Shown: positions 54,479 to 63,373, counted from the stretch's first letter. The stretch is DNA of 64,000 bases from Tsukamurella sp. PLM1 (GCF_023168325.1 NZ_AP025688.1:4154001-4218000), one strand, 5' to 3'. Made by a program: numbers and translations. Notes: a model not told the origin generated them from the sequence alone.

Positions 54479-55737
54479 CGCGCCACCTCCGTGATCGCTC
54501 CCTCCAGGATGTCCAGGCCGGCCGCGAGATCGTCGGCGGGGATCGTGAGCGGCGGAATCAGTTTCAGCACCCGGCCGCCGCTGCCGCACGGCCCGACCAG
54601 CAGGCCCGCGTCGAAGCACGCCGACTGCACCGCCTTGGCGAAGGCACCGTCGCCGGTGTCGAGCGCCTGCATCATGCCCTTGCCCCGCACCTCCCAGTCC
54701 CGGTCCGGGTGCGCCGCCGCGATGCTCGCGAGCCGTGCGCGCATCGTCTCACCGTGTTCGGCGACCGCGTCCATCAGCGTCGAATCGGTGAAGTAGTCGA
54801 GTGCGACGGTGCCCGCGACCATCGACAGTCCCTGGCCGCGGAACGTGCCGGTGTGCGCGCCGGGCGACCAGTGCGCGTCGACCGCGGGCTTGTTGAGGTT
54901 CATCGCGATCGGGGTGCCGTACCCACCGAGCCCCTTCGCCAGGGTGATCACGTCGGGGTCGAGGCCGTAGCCGTCGAAGCTGAAATAGCTTCCCGTGCGC
55001 CCGCACCCGGCCTGGATGTCGTCGATGATGAACAGCGCGCCGGTCTCCCGGGCCAGGTCCTGCACCGCGTGCAGCCAGTCCGCGCTCGCCACGTTCACGC
55101 CGCCCTCGGCCTGCACCGACTCCACCAGGAACGCGGCCGGTGGGGTGAGCCCACTCGACGGGTCCGCCAGCGCCGCCGCGTAGTCCGACAGCGCGGTCTT
55201 CCCGCCCGGCGCGGTCTCGAACGGCAGCCGCACCACGTCCCGCAGCGGCACGCCGGCCCACTGCCGGAAGGCCTCGTTGGCAGTGGCGGCCAGCGCGCCG
55301 AGCGTCATGCCGTGGAATCCGTGGCTGAACGCCACCACCTCGCGGCGCCCCGTGGCCAGGCGCGCCAGCTTCAGCGCCGCCTCCACCGCGTTGGTGCCGG
55401 TGGGCCCGGTGAACTGCATCCGGTGGTCCATGCCGCGCGGCTCGAGGATCACCTCCCGGAACCGGGTGATGAAGTCGCGCTTGGTGGTCGTGTAGGTGTC
55501 CAGGCTGTGGGCGATGCCGTCGGCTTCGAGGAAGTCGATCATCGCCCGCTTCATCTTCGGGTTGTTGTGCCCGAAGTTGAGAACGCCCGCGCCGGCGAAG
55601 AAGTCGATGTAGCTCTTGCCGTCCTCATCCACCTGCCGTGCCCCCGACGCGGAGGCGAACACGGTGGGGAACGCACGGCAGTAGCCGCGGACTTCCGATT
55701 CCCAGTTCTCGAACGGTGCAGTGGCTGACGACGTCAT
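54475..55737 (-). CDS. doeD: Diaminobutyrate--2-oxoglutarate transaminase of ectoine catabolism
   Basis: 420 residues, class III aminotransferase. Blocks are FFAGAGVLNFGHNNPKMKRA, QFTGPTGTNAVEAALKLARL, VVAFSHGFHGMTLGALAATA, FIIDDIQAGCGRTGSYFSFD (PLP Asp) and VITLAKGLGGYGTPIAMNLN (PLP Lys). This is the EctB/DoeD group, which interconverts 2,4-diaminobutyrate and aspartate semialdehyde. No ectA or ectC lies nearby, so the catabolic direction is favoured. ATG 55737 follows AGAGGAA. Confidence 0.9.
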   Translation of the reverse strand: MTSSATAPFENWESEVRGYCRAFPTVFASASGARQVDEDGKSYIDFFAGAGVLNFGHNNPKMKRAMIDFLEADGIAHSLDTYTTTKRDFITRFREVILEPRGMDHRMQFTGPTGTNAVEAALKLARLATGRREVVAFSHGFHGMTLGALAATANEAFRQWAGVPLRDVVRLPFETAPGGKTALSDYAAALADPSSGLTPPAAFLVESVQAEGGVNVASADWLHAVQDLARETGALFIIDDIQAGCGRTGSYFSFDGYGLDPDVITLAKGLGGYGTPIAMNLNKPAVDAHWSPGAHTGTFRGQGLSMVAGTVALDYFTDSTLMDAVAEHGETMRARLASIAAAHPDRDWEVRGKGMMQALDTGDGAFAKAVQSACFDAGLLVGPCGSGGRVLKLIPPLTIPADDLAAGLDILEGAITEVAR

Positions 55738-55777
55738 GCGCTGGATTCCTCTCGTTCCGTGCTGTTCTCGATTGCGG

Positions 55778-56926
55778 TCAGGGCGGCTCCGGCGCCCCCG
55801 CCAGGCCCAGCAGCAGGCGCGCAGCCGGATCGAGCAGGGCATCGTCGAAGTCGTAGTCGGGGCTGTGCAGCGGCGCGCACGTGCCCGAGCCGAGCAGCGC
55901 GAAGGCGCCCGGCACCTGCTGCAGGTAGTAGCTGAAGTCCTCGGAGGCGAGCACCGGCGTCCGCACCGCGGGCTCCGTCCAGGCCGACCCCAGCACCGTC
56001 GAAAGGCGTTCCCGCAGCTCGGCCGCCGGGCCGGGGTGGTTGACGGTGGCGCCGTACCGCGGCACGGTCCGGACGTGCGCGTGCACGCCGTGTGCCGACG
56101 CGGTGGCGCCCGCGATCTCCTCGATCAGGGCGAAGACCCGGGCGCGGGCGGCATCGTCGGCGGCACGGACGCTGCCGCCGAGCGCGGCCCGCTCGGGGGT
56201 CACCGTCGGCGCGCTGTCGGCGTGCAGCGAGGTCACCGCGACCACCACCGCCTCCTGCGGCGCGGTGCGGCGGGCAACGATCTGTTGCAGCGCAACGGTC
56301 ACCGCCGCCGCCGCGAGCACCGGATCGCGCGTGGCCTCGGGCTGCGATGCGTGGCCGCCCCGCCCGCGGAGCTCCACCTCGAACACACCGTTCGCGGACA
56401 TGACGGCACCGTCGGGGCAGAGCGCGCGGCCCAGCGGCAGGCCGGGCCAGTTGTGCCACCCGAACACGACGTCCACGCCGTCGAAGGCACCGTCGTCGAT
56501 CATCCCGCGGGCGCCGTGCCCGCCCTCCTCGGCCGGCTGGAACAACAGCGTGACGGGGCCGGGCAGGTCGGATTCGTGGGCCTGCAGCCACCGCGCCACT
56601 GCGAGCAGCGTCGCGGTGTGCCCGTCGTGCCCGCACGCGTGCATCACGCCGTCGGCCCGTGAGGCGTACGGCAGGCCCGTGACCTCGGTGATCGGCATCG
56701 CGTCGAGATCCGCACGCAGCGCCACGTGCCGCCCGGAGGCGCCCTCGGCGAGCAGCCCGACGGTGCCGGTGCCCGCGCAGGCGCGCCAGCCGATGCCGAT
56801 CGCGTCGAGTTCGGCGCGGACGACCGCAGCAGTGGAGTGCTCCGCCCAACCCAACTCGGGGCGGCGATGAAGTTGGTGTCGGAGTTCTCTGGCCCGGGCA
56901 ACGGTTTCGACCCACGGAGCGTTCAT
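55778..56926 (-). CDS. doeB: N-acetyl-diaminobutyrate deacetylase (M20 amidohydrolase)
   Basis: 382 residues. M20D metal-binding pattern: HRRPELGWAEHSTAAVVRAE, VALRADLDAMPI, MHACGHDGHTATLLAVARWL and LLFQPAEEGGHGARGMIDDG (catalytic Glu), then a dimerisation domain and ASEDFSYYLQQVPGAFALLG. M20 amidohydrolases of ectoine operons (DoeB2 type) remove the acetyl group from N-acetyl-diaminobutyrate. ATG 56926 behind GAGGAGG. First gene of the four-gene operon, 40 nt before doeD. Confidence 0.87.
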   Translation of the reverse strand: MNAPWVETVARARELRHQLHRRPELGWAEHSTAAVVRAELDAIGIGWRACAGTGTVGLLAEGASGRHVALRADLDAMPITEVTGLPYASRADGVMHACGHDGHTATLLAVARWLQAHESDLPGPVTLLFQPAEEGGHGARGMIDDGAFDGVDVVFGWHNWPGLPLGRALCPDGAVMSANGVFEVELRGRGGHASQPEATRDPVLAAAAVTVALQQIVARRTAPQEAVVVAVTSLHADSAPTVTPERAALGGSVRAADDAARARVFALIEEIAGATASAHGVHAHVRTVPRYGATVNHPGPAAELRERLSTVLGSAWTEPAVRTPVLASEDFSYYLQQVPGAFALLGSGTCAPLHSPDYDFDDALLDPAARLLLGLAGAPEPP

Positions 56927-57037
56927 CGGACCTCCTCGGATCGGTGTCCGTTTCGGCCACCTTCAACGTACCGCGATCGACCGAATAGCGGAGCGAACAT
57001 CAACCGAACGGCGGATGTGTCGGGGCGCGCCGCTGCT

Positions 57038-57043
57038 TAGGTT
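57038..57043 (+). promoter_or_regulatory. -10 element TAGGTT, leaderless start of the sigma region-4 protein
   Basis: TAGGTT ends eight bases before the ATG at 57052, with no ribosome-binding site. Confidence 0.45.
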
Positions 57044-57051
57044 CGAGAAAT

Positions 57052-57255
57052 ATGGGACAGGAATCGGGCGGCGGCGCCGACGCGCGGCTCCGGGCGGCGC
57101 TGCCGCCCGAGCTGTATCGCGTGCTGCACCTGCGCGTGGTGCAGCGGCGCACCGTCGAGGAGACGGCCGCGCTGCTGCGGATCACGCCGCAGGCCGTGCG
57201 CCTGCGCCAGCACCATGCGATGCGGATCCTCCGCGAGGAGCTGGCGGTGGCCTGA
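57052..57255 (+). CDS. Stand-alone sigma-70 region 4-like protein
   Basis: 67 residues. After a Gly-rich start, the sequence LPPELYRVLHLRVVQRRTVE, ETAALLRITPQAVRLRQHHA, MRILREEL is a sigma region 4 helix-turn-helix. There is no region 2, and no matching frame upstream. It might be a truncated sigma factor or a small regulator that contacts the polymerase. It lies divergent from the ectoine operon and before dprE1. Confidence 0.7.
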   Translation: MGQESGGGADARLRAALPPELYRVLHLRVVQRRTVEETAALLRITPQAVRLRQHHAMRILREELAVA

Positions 57256-57313
57256 GTCGTTCACGACCGCAACCACCACGTCACAGTTCAGCCTGGTCTC
57301 AGGTGCCGAGCGG

Positions 57314-57319
57314 TATCCT
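57314..57319 (+). promoter_or_regulatory. -10 element TATCCT of dprE1
   Basis: TATCCT ends eight bases before the dprE1 ATG, so the transcript is probably leaderless. Confidence 0.5.
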
Positions 57320-57327
57320 GGCCTGCG

Positions 57328-58758
57328 ATGTCCGAGACAACTCTTCCCTATCTGCCCATCTCCACGCGCAAGCTGGTGGGCTGGTCGCGCACCACGCCGA
57401 TCCAGGGCCACGTGCTCTCCACGCCCGACGTGGAACAGATCGCCCGCGCGGTCGGCGTCGTGGCCGACGCCGAGGCCGACAAGCCCGCCTACCTGCGCCG
57501 CGGCGTCATCGCGCGCGGGCTGGGCCGCTCGTACAACGAGTCGGCACAGAACACCGGCGGCCTGACCATCGACATGACGCCGCTGAACGCGATCCACGCG
57601 ATCGACGCCGAGACGGCGATCGTGGACGTGGACGCCGGCGTCGACCTCGACACGCTGATGCAGGCGGCGCTGCCCTACGGCCTGTGGGTCCCGGTGCTGC
57701 CGGGTACGCGCCAGGTGACGATCGGCGGCGCCATTGCGCACGACATCCACGGCAAGAACCACCACAGCCAGGGCTCGTTCGGCAACCACGTGCTCGAGAT
57801 GACGCTGCTCACGGCCGACGGGAAGGTGCTCACGCTCACGCCGAAGGGCTCGTCCGACGATCCCGACGGTGAGCTGTTCTGGGCCACGGTGGCCGGCGTC
57901 GGCATGACCGGCATCATCCTGCGCGCGAAGATCCAGATGAAGCGCACCGAGAGCGCCTACTTCATCGCGGACACCGAGCGCACCGGCTCGCTCCAGGAGA
58001 CGATCGACCTGCACCTGCAGGACGGCTTCGAGGACGGCTACGAGTACGCCTCGGGCTGGTTCGACGCGATCAGCGCGCCGCCGAAGTTGGGTCGCGGCAC
58101 CTTCTCCCGCGGAAACCTCGCCACGCTCGACGAGCTGCCCGAGAAGTACCGCAAGAACCCGCTGAGCTTCAACAACAAGCCGCTGCTGAGCTTCCCCGAC
58201 GTCTTCCCGAACGGGCTGGCGAACAAGTTCGACTTCTCGCTGGTCGGCGAGGCGTACTACCGTGCCGGGCCGCCCAGCCGGGGCAAGGTGAAGAACCTCG
58301 CCGGCTTCTACCACATGCTGGACGCGTTCGGCGGCTGGAACAACGCGTACGGGCGCACCGGCGGCTTCTGCCAGTACCAGTTCATCGTGCCCACCGGCAA
58401 CGAGCCCGAGTTCATCAAGCTCATCGAGGACATCCAGGCATCCGGTCACGTCAGCTTCCTCAACGTGATCAAGCTGTTCGGCGACGGCAACCAGGCGCCA
58501 CTGAGCTTCCCGTTCAAGGGCTGGAACGTGTGCCTCGACTTCCCCGTCAAGCGGGGCCTCGCCGAGTTCCTCAACGAGCTCGACAAGCGCATCATGGCGA
58601 TGGGCGGCCGCCTGTACACGGCGAAGGACTCGCGCACCACCGCGGAACGCTTCCACGCCATGTACCCGCGGATCGACGAGTGGATCGCCACCCGCCGCCG
58701 CATCGACCCGACCGGGGTCTTCATCTCCGATCTCGGCCGCCGCCTCGAACTCGCCTGA
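57328..58758 (+). CDS. dprE1: Decaprenylphosphoryl-beta-D-ribose 2-oxidase
   Basis: 476 residues, VAO-type flavoenzyme. FAD-binding half: [40 protein letters not shown] and [20 protein letters not shown]. Substrate half: [34 protein letters not shown] and [20 protein letters not shown]. Cys402, 75 residues from the end, lines up with Cys387 of M. tuberculosis DprE1, the residue attacked by benzothiazinones. It oxidises decaprenyl-phosphoryl-ribose on the way to decaprenyl-phosphoryl-arabinose. dprE2 follows after 27 nt. Confidence 0.97.
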   Translation: MSETTLPYLPISTRKLVGWSRTTPIQGHVLSTPDVEQIARAVGVVADAEADKPAYLRRGVIARGLGRSYNESAQNTGGLTIDMTPLNAIHAIDAETAIVDVDAGVDLDTLMQAALPYGLWVPVLPGTRQVTIGGAIAHDIHGKNHHSQGSFGNHVLEMTLLTADGKVLTLTPKGSSDDPDGELFWATVAGVGMTGIILRAKIQMKRTESAYFIADTERTGSLQETIDLHLQDGFEDGYEYASGWFDAISAPPKLGRGTFSRGNLATLDELPEKYRKNPLSFNNKPLLSFPDVFPNGLANKFDFSLVGEAYYRAGPPSRGKVKNLAGFYHMLDAFGGWNNAYGRTGGFCQYQFIVPTGNEPEFIKLIEDIQASGHVSFLNVIKLFGDGNQAPLSFPFKGWNVCLDFPVKRGLAEFLNELDKRIMAMGGRLYTAKDSRTTAERFHAMYPRIDEWIATRRRIDPTGVFISDLGRRLELA

Positions 58759-58785
58759 GCCTCCCGACTGCAAGGAACACATCAC

Positions 58786-59547
58786 ATGAAGAACGCCGTG
58801 GGCGTCCCCCAGTCCATCCTGCTGCTCGGCGGCACCTCCGAGATCGGCCTCGCCATCGTCGAGGAGTACCTCGCCAAGGGCACCACCCGCATCGTGCTCG
58901 CCGCGCTCCCGAACGACCCGCTGCGCGAGCAGGCCGTCGCCCAGGTGAAGGCGGCCGGCGCCACGTCGGTCGAGGTCGTCGATTTCGACGCGACCGACTT
59001 CGAGGGCCACCAGAAGACCATCGACGCCGCGTTCGCCGGCGGCGACATCGACGTCGCGATCGTGGCCTTCGCCCTCGACTTCGACGCCGAGGAGCTGTGG
59101 CAGAACCAGCGCAAGGCCGTGCTGCTCGCGCAGGTCAACTACACCGGCGCCGTCTCCGTCGGCGTGCTGCTGGGCGAGAAGATCAAGGAGCAGGGCCACG
59201 GCCAGATCATCGCGATGAGCTCGGTGGCCGGCCTGCGCCCGCGTCGCAGCAACTTCGTCTACGGCTCGTCCAAGGCCGGGTTCGACGGCTTCTACCTCAA
59301 CCTGGGTCAGGCACTGGAGCCGTTCGGCGGCTCCGTGCTGGTGGTCCGCCCCGGCATGGTGCGCACCAAGTTCTCGGCGCACGTCAAGGAGGCACCGCTC
59401 ACGATCGACAAGGACGTCATCGGCACGCTCGCCGTCGACGCCGCGATCAAGGGCAAGTCGCTGGTGTACGCACCCGCACCGTGGGGATTCGTGAGCTTCG
59501 GCCTGAAGAACATCCCCCAGCCGATTTTCCGCAAGCTGCCGATCTAG
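58786..59547 (+). CDS. dprE2: Decaprenylphosphoryl-2-keto-beta-D-erythro-pentose reductase
   Basis: 253 residues, SDR. Cofactor motif [40 protein letters not shown] (Ser, Tyr, Lys) and [18 protein letters not shown]. It reduces the DprE1 keto product to decaprenyl-phosphoryl-arabinose, the only arabinose donor for arabinogalactan and lipoarabinomannan. Same strand as dprE1; aftA follows after 45 nt. Confidence 0.96.
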   Translation: MKNAVGVPQSILLLGGTSEIGLAIVEEYLAKGTTRIVLAALPNDPLREQAVAQVKAAGATSVEVVDFDATDFEGHQKTIDAAFAGGDIDVAIVAFALDFDAEELWQNQRKAVLLAQVNYTGAVSVGVLLGEKIKEQGHGQIIAMSSVAGLRPRRSNFVYGSSKAGFDGFYLNLGQALEPFGGSVLVVRPGMVRTKFSAHVKEAPLTIDKDVIGTLAVDAAIKGKSLVYAPAPWGFVSFGLKNIPQPIFRKLPI

Positions 59548-59579
59548 CACCGATGTGGCTGTCCTCGAACCATTCGATC

Positions 59580-59585
59580 TAGTCT
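59580..59585 (+). promoter_or_regulatory. -10 element TAGTCT of aftA
   Basis: TAGTCT ends seven bases before the GTG at 59593; leaderless layout. Confidence 0.45.
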
Positions 59586-59592
59586 GGCCCGC

Positions 59593-61473
59593 GTGACCGA
59601 ACCGCGCACCGTCGACGCCCTGAACGCCCCGAGCGCGCGCCGACTGGCCGTCGACCTCGCCGCCGCCGCGATCATCGCGGCGGCGGTCGGCGTCATCGGC
59701 TGGTTCGCCGTCCAGTCGGTCGAGTGGCCGGCCTACAGCAGTTCGAACGTCACGCGGGCCCTGGCCACCGTCGGGCAGGTGGGCGCGATCGCGGTGCTCG
59801 CGGCGTGCGCCCTCGTCCTGACCCATGCCCGACGGTCCGCCGCCCGCGCGGCCCGGCTCGTCTCGTTCGCGACAGTGGCGGGGTTCGTCACCGTCACCCT
59901 GGCGCTGCCGCTGGGCGGCACCAAGCTGTACCTGGGCGGCATCTCCGTCGACCAGCAGTTCCGCACGGAGTACCTCACCCGCCTGACCAGCTCGCCGCGG
60001 CTCGCGGACATGACGTACGTGGACCTGCCGCCGTTCTACTCCCCCGGCTGGTTCTGGCTGGGCGGCCGGTTCGCGAAGGTCTTCGGCCTCGAGGGCTGGG
60101 CCGCGTTCCAGCCGTGGTCCATCATCTCGCTGGCGGTCGCCGCGAGCGTCGCGCTGGCGCTGTGGCTCACGGTCTGGTCGCCCGCCCGCGCGGTGGCCGC
60201 CACCCTGGCCACGACCGTCGCGATGCTGCTCTACGGCTCCGCCGAGCCGTACGGCGCGGCCGTCGCGATCCTGATGCCGCCCGTGCTGATCATCGCCTGG
60301 TACGCGATCCTGCGGGGGCACCGCGGGGCGCTGGTCCTGGTGGGCCTCTACCTGGGATTCGCGGTGTGGTTCTACACCCTGTACCTGGGCGTCGCGGCGT
60401 TCACCGTGGTGCTGATGGGGGTCGTCGCGCTGATCGCGGCCTGGATCCGCGAGCGCCGCGTGGAATGGCGCTACCCCGTGCGGGTGGCGGTGATCGGCGT
60501 GATCGCTTTTCTGATCGGGCTGCCCGCCTACGGGCCGTTCCTGCTGCGCGCCGCGCGCGACGGGACCGACGCCGAGGGCTCGGCGATGCACTACCTGCCG
60601 GAGCAGGGCTCCGTCCTGCCGCTGCCGATGCTGCACTTCTCGCTGCTCGGGGCTCTGGCGCTGATCGGCACCGTCTGGATCCTGGTCCGGCTGCGCAGCT
60701 GCCTGCACGCGCAGGCGCTGGGGTTGGCGATCGCCGGCGTGTACCTGTGGGCGCTGCTGTCGATGACACTGACGCCGATCGGCACCACGCTGCTGGGCTT
60801 CCGCACCGAGCCGGTCCTGCACATCCTGCTCGCCGCCGCCGGCGCGCTCGGCGCGGTGTCGCTCGTCGGCGCGCTCGGCGACGGCTACCCGCGGTACCGG
60901 CAGGCCGGGATCGTGCTCGGCGCGATCGCGGCCGTCGGGGTGTCGCAGACCATCCCCGCGCAGCTGGCCGGGGAGATCGCCGTCGCGTACTCGGACACCG
61001 ACGGTGCCGGCGACCGCGGCGACCGCCGGCCGGCGGGGGCGGAATCGTCGTACCGCGACGTGGACGCCGCGATCCTGGCCGCCACCGGGCGGCCGCGCAC
61101 CGACACCGTCGTGCTGACCGCCGACTACGGCTTCCTCGCGATCTACCCGTACTGGGGCTTCCAGAACCTCACCTCGAACTACGCCAACCCACTCGCCAAG
61201 TTCAGCGAGCGTTCCGCGGCGATCGAGGCCTGGGCGAAGCTGGAGTCGACCGACGAGCTGGTACAGGCCCTCGACGCCGCTCCGTGGCGCGCCCCGGACG
61301 CGTTCGTGTTCCGACGGTCCGCCGACGGGCTCGCGCTGCGCCTCGCCGAGGACGTGTACCCCAACGACCCGAACGTGCGCCGGTACACGGTGACATTCCC
61401 GGAGAAGCTGTTCGAGGACCCGCGGTTCGTGGTGACCGAGACCGGTCCGTTCGTCGTCGTCGTGAGGAAATGA
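59593..61473 (+). CDS. aftA: Galactan 5-O-arabinofuranosyltransferase AftA
   Basis: 626 residues. About eleven membrane helices are followed by a C-terminal outer domain (from about 455). The GT-C loop is YLGGISVDQQFRTEYLTRLT with SSPRLADMTYVDLPPFYSPG, the AftA/Emb acidic signature. C-terminal block: VVLTADYGFLAIYPYWGFQN, LTSNYANPLAKFSERS. It primes galactan with the first arabinofuranose from decaprenyl-phosphoryl-arabinose. Third gene of the dprE1-dprE2-aftA set. The stop overlaps the next ATG. The emb genes that follow aftA in mycobacteria are not here. Confidence 0.94.
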   Translation: MTEPRTVDALNAPSARRLAVDLAAAAIIAAAVGVIGWFAVQSVEWPAYSSSNVTRALATVGQVGAIAVLAACALVLTHARRSAARAARLVSFATVAGFVTVTLALPLGGTKLYLGGISVDQQFRTEYLTRLTSSPRLADMTYVDLPPFYSPGWFWLGGRFAKVFGLEGWAAFQPWSIISLAVAASVALALWLTVWSPARAVAATLATTVAMLLYGSAEPYGAAVAILMPPVLIIAWYAILRGHRGALVLVGLYLGFAVWFYTLYLGVAAFTVVLMGVVALIAAWIRERRVEWRYPVRVAVIGVIAFLIGLPAYGPFLLRAARDGTDAEGSAMHYLPEQGSVLPLPMLHFSLLGALALIGTVWILVRLRSCLHAQALGLAIAGVYLWALLSMTLTPIGTTLLGFRTEPVLHILLAAAGALGAVSLVGALGDGYPRYRQAGIVLGAIAAVGVSQTIPAQLAGEIAVAYSDTDGAGDRGDRRPAGAESSYRDVDAAILAATGRPRTDTVVLTADYGFLAIYPYWGFQNLTSNYANPLAKFSERSAAIEAWAKLESTDELVQALDAAPWRAPDAFVFRRSADGLALRLAEDVYPNDPNVRRYTVTFPEKLFEDPRFVVTETGPFVVVVRK

Positions 61474-62303
61474 GCATGTCGCTGTCCCGCACCGTCCAGG
61501 AACTGCTGCAGCGCCGGAGCCTGCTGCCGGCCCCGCTCGACGCCGCGCTCTCCGGACCGGGCCGCACGCTGCGCGGCCTGCGGATCGTGGTGACCGGGGC
61601 ATCGTCGGGCATCGGACGCGAGGCGGCGGTACAGCTGGCGGCGCGCGGCGCCCACGTGATCGCGGTCGCGCGGCGCGAGTCCGAGCTCGAGGAACTCTGT
61701 GCGATCACCGGCGGCGAGTACCGGGTGTGCGACCTGACCGACACTTCGTCGATCGACGGGCTGCTGAGCGGGCTCGGCGAAGTGGACGTGCTGATCAACA
61801 ACGCGGGGCATTCGATCCGGCGGACGATCGTGGATTCCACCGACCGCCTGCACGACTACCAGCGCACGATGAACCTGAACTACTTCGCCGCGGTCCAGCT
61901 GTCGCTGGGCGTGCTTCCGGGGATGATCGAGCGCGGGCGCGGGCAGATCGTGAACGTGTGCACGTGGGGCCTGCTGGCCAACACCTTCCCCAAGTTCTCC
62001 GCGTACGCGGCGTCGAAGAACGCGCTGGCGATCTTCGGGCGCAGCCTGAACGCCGAGAAGCCGCACCCCGGCGTCCACGCGACCAACGTGCACTTCCCGC
62101 TGGTGCGGACCGAGATGATCACGCCCACAGCCGAATACGATGCCGTCGGTGCGCTCGAACCGGACGAGGCCGGCCGCTGGATCGTGCGCGCGGTGACGCA
62201 CCAGCCCGTCGAGGTGTCCCCCGCGGCGCTGCGCGCCCTGCTCCCCGTGGTCGATCTGCTCTCGCCGACGGCGTCCGATCGCGCGATCTCATCGCTTACC
62301 TGA
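61470..62303 (+). CDS. Short-chain dehydrogenase/reductase
   Basis: 277 residues. Cofactor motif RIVVTGASSGIGREAAVQLA, DVLINNAGHSIRRTIVDST (NNAG), catalytic YAASK in FPKFSAYAASKNALAIFG and a C-terminal membrane-proximal region. The layout with a 30-residue N-terminal extension (LSRTVQELLQRRSLLP) resembles the SDR domain of mycobacterial fatty-acyl/mycolate reductases such as CmrA-like proteins; substrate unproven. ATG overlaps the aftA stop, so it is cotranscribed with the arabinan genes. Confidence 0.85.
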   Translation: MSMSLSRTVQELLQRRSLLPAPLDAALSGPGRTLRGLRIVVTGASSGIGREAAVQLAARGAHVIAVARRESELEELCAITGGEYRVCDLTDTSSIDGLLSGLGEVDVLINNAGHSIRRTIVDSTDRLHDYQRTMNLNYFAAVQLSLGVLPGMIERGRGQIVNVCTWGLLANTFPKFSAYAASKNALAIFGRSLNAEKPHPGVHATNVHFPLVRTEMITPTAEYDAVGALEPDEAGRWIVRAVTHQPVEVSPAALRALLPVVDLLSPTASDRAISSLT

Positions 62304-62309
62304 CCTAAG

Positions 62310-62328
62310 TGTGGTTCGCCTCACCTAA
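62310..62328 (-). promoter_or_regulatory. IdeR/DtxR-like iron box
   Basis: On the minus strand TTAGGTGAGGCGAACCACA matches the 19-bp IdeR consensus at 15 positions. It lies 23 nt upstream of the start of the iron-siderophore binding lipoprotein, and a second TTAGGTCAGG half-match is adjacent (62298-62307). Under iron excess IdeR-Fe would block transcription. Confidence 0.6.
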
Positions 62329-62337
62329 GTTCTGGCG

Positions 62338-62343
62338 TACGCT
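62338..62343 (+). promoter_or_regulatory. -10 element TACGCT of the iron-binding lipoprotein gene
   Basis: TACGCT ends seven bases before the GTG at 62351, just downstream of the iron box. Confidence 0.45.
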
Positions 62344-62350
62344 ACGGCGC

Positions 62351-63373
62351 GTGATGAAACGATCCCTCGTCCGCCGGCTCGCGCCCGCGGTCGTCCTGCT
62401 GGCGGCCACCGTCGGCGCCGTGTCCTGCTCGTCCACGACCGACTCGAAGGGCTCCGGCAACGCCGAGGTCGCCACTGGCGGCGAGCGGTTCGGCACCGCG
62501 GACACCGAGACCGCGAAGCTCGGCTCCGACGCCGCGCCGGGCGTGTTCCCGCGCACCGTCACCCACGCCTCCGGCGTGACGGAGATCCCGAAGAAGCCGG
62601 AGCGCATCATCGTGCTCGACACCGGCGAGCTGGACGCCGTGCTCAGCCTGGGACTCAAGCCGGTCGGGATGGTCGAGACCGAGGGCAGCAGCCCCGTCCC
62701 GACGTACCTCGCCGACAAGACCGAGGGCATCGAGCGGGTCGGCAAGATCCAGAGCGTCAACGTCGAGGCCATCGCCAAGCTCAAGCCCGACCTGATCCTG
62801 GGCAGCAAGCTGCGCGTGGACAAGCTGTACCAGCAGCTCTCGCAGATCGCCCCCACCGTGTTCTCGATCCGCCCGGGCTTCCCGTGGAAGGAGAACTTCC
62901 GCCTCGTCGGCGATGCCGTGGGCGAGGAGAACAAGGTCGTCGAGCAGCTGAACCAGTACGCCGACAACGCGAAGGCGCTCAGCGCGAAGTTCACCGGCGC
63001 CAAGCCCACCATCTCGCTCGTGCGCTTCATGCCCGGAAAGATCCGGCTGTACGCGAACAAGTCGCTGATCGGCGTCATCCTCAAGGACGCCGGGCTGCCG
63101 CGGCCCAAGGACCAGGACGTGGACGAACTGGCCGTCGAGATCTCCCTGGAGAACCTGCCCAAGGCCGAGGGCGATTACCTGTTCTACTCCAGCTACGGCA
63201 AGCCCGACGTCACGGGTGAGACCGCGGCGCTCGCCAACCCCGCGTGGGGGCAGCTGGGAGCCGTCCAGCGCGGCAAGGCGTTCCGCGTGGACGACGACGT
63301 GTGGTACCTCGGGCTGGGTCCGATCGGCGCGAATCTCATCGTGCAGCAGCTGGGCGAGTTCCTCGCGAAGTGA
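62351..63373 (+). CDS. Iron-siderophore ABC transporter substrate-binding lipoprotein
   Basis: 340 residues from GTG 62351 (ATG 62354 equivalent). Signal peptide LAPAVVLLAATVGAVSC gives a lipobox Cys at residue 26. The mature part is a FecB/FhuD-type class III binding protein: RTVTHASGVTEIPKKPERII, VLDTGELDAVLSLGLKPVGM, AIAKLKPDLILGSKLRVDKL and AFRVDDDVWYLGLGPIGANL. It captures ferric siderophores at the outer membrane face; permease and ATPase genes are not in the window. The IdeR-like box upstream fits iron repression. Confidence 0.92.
   Translation: MMKRSLVRRLAPAVVLLAATVGAVSCSSTTDSKGSGNAEVATGGERFGTADTETAKLGSDAAPGVFPRTVTHASGVTEIPKKPERIIVLDTGELDAVLSLGLKPVGMVETEGSSPVPTYLADKTEGIERVGKIQSVNVEAIAKLKPDLILGSKLRVDKLYQQLSQIAPTVFSIRPGFPWKENFRLVGDAVGEENKVVEQLNQYADNAKALSAKFTGAKPTISLVRFMPGKIRLYANKSLIGVILKDAGLPRPKDQDVDELAVEISLENLPKAEGDYLFYSSYGKPDVTGETAALANPAWGQLGAVQRGKAFRVDDDVWYLGLGPIGANLIVQQLGEFLAK

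Noticed and set aside
54475..55737. EctB of ectoine biosynthesis
   Set aside because: No ectA or ectC nearby; the linked M24, M20 and aldehyde dehydrogenase genes indicate degradation.
57037..61602. 1521-codon open frame on the minus strand opposite dprE1-dprE2-aftA
   Set aside because: Arg/Asp/Gly/His-biased mirror of three well-identified genes; a product of high GC third positions, with no domain of its own.
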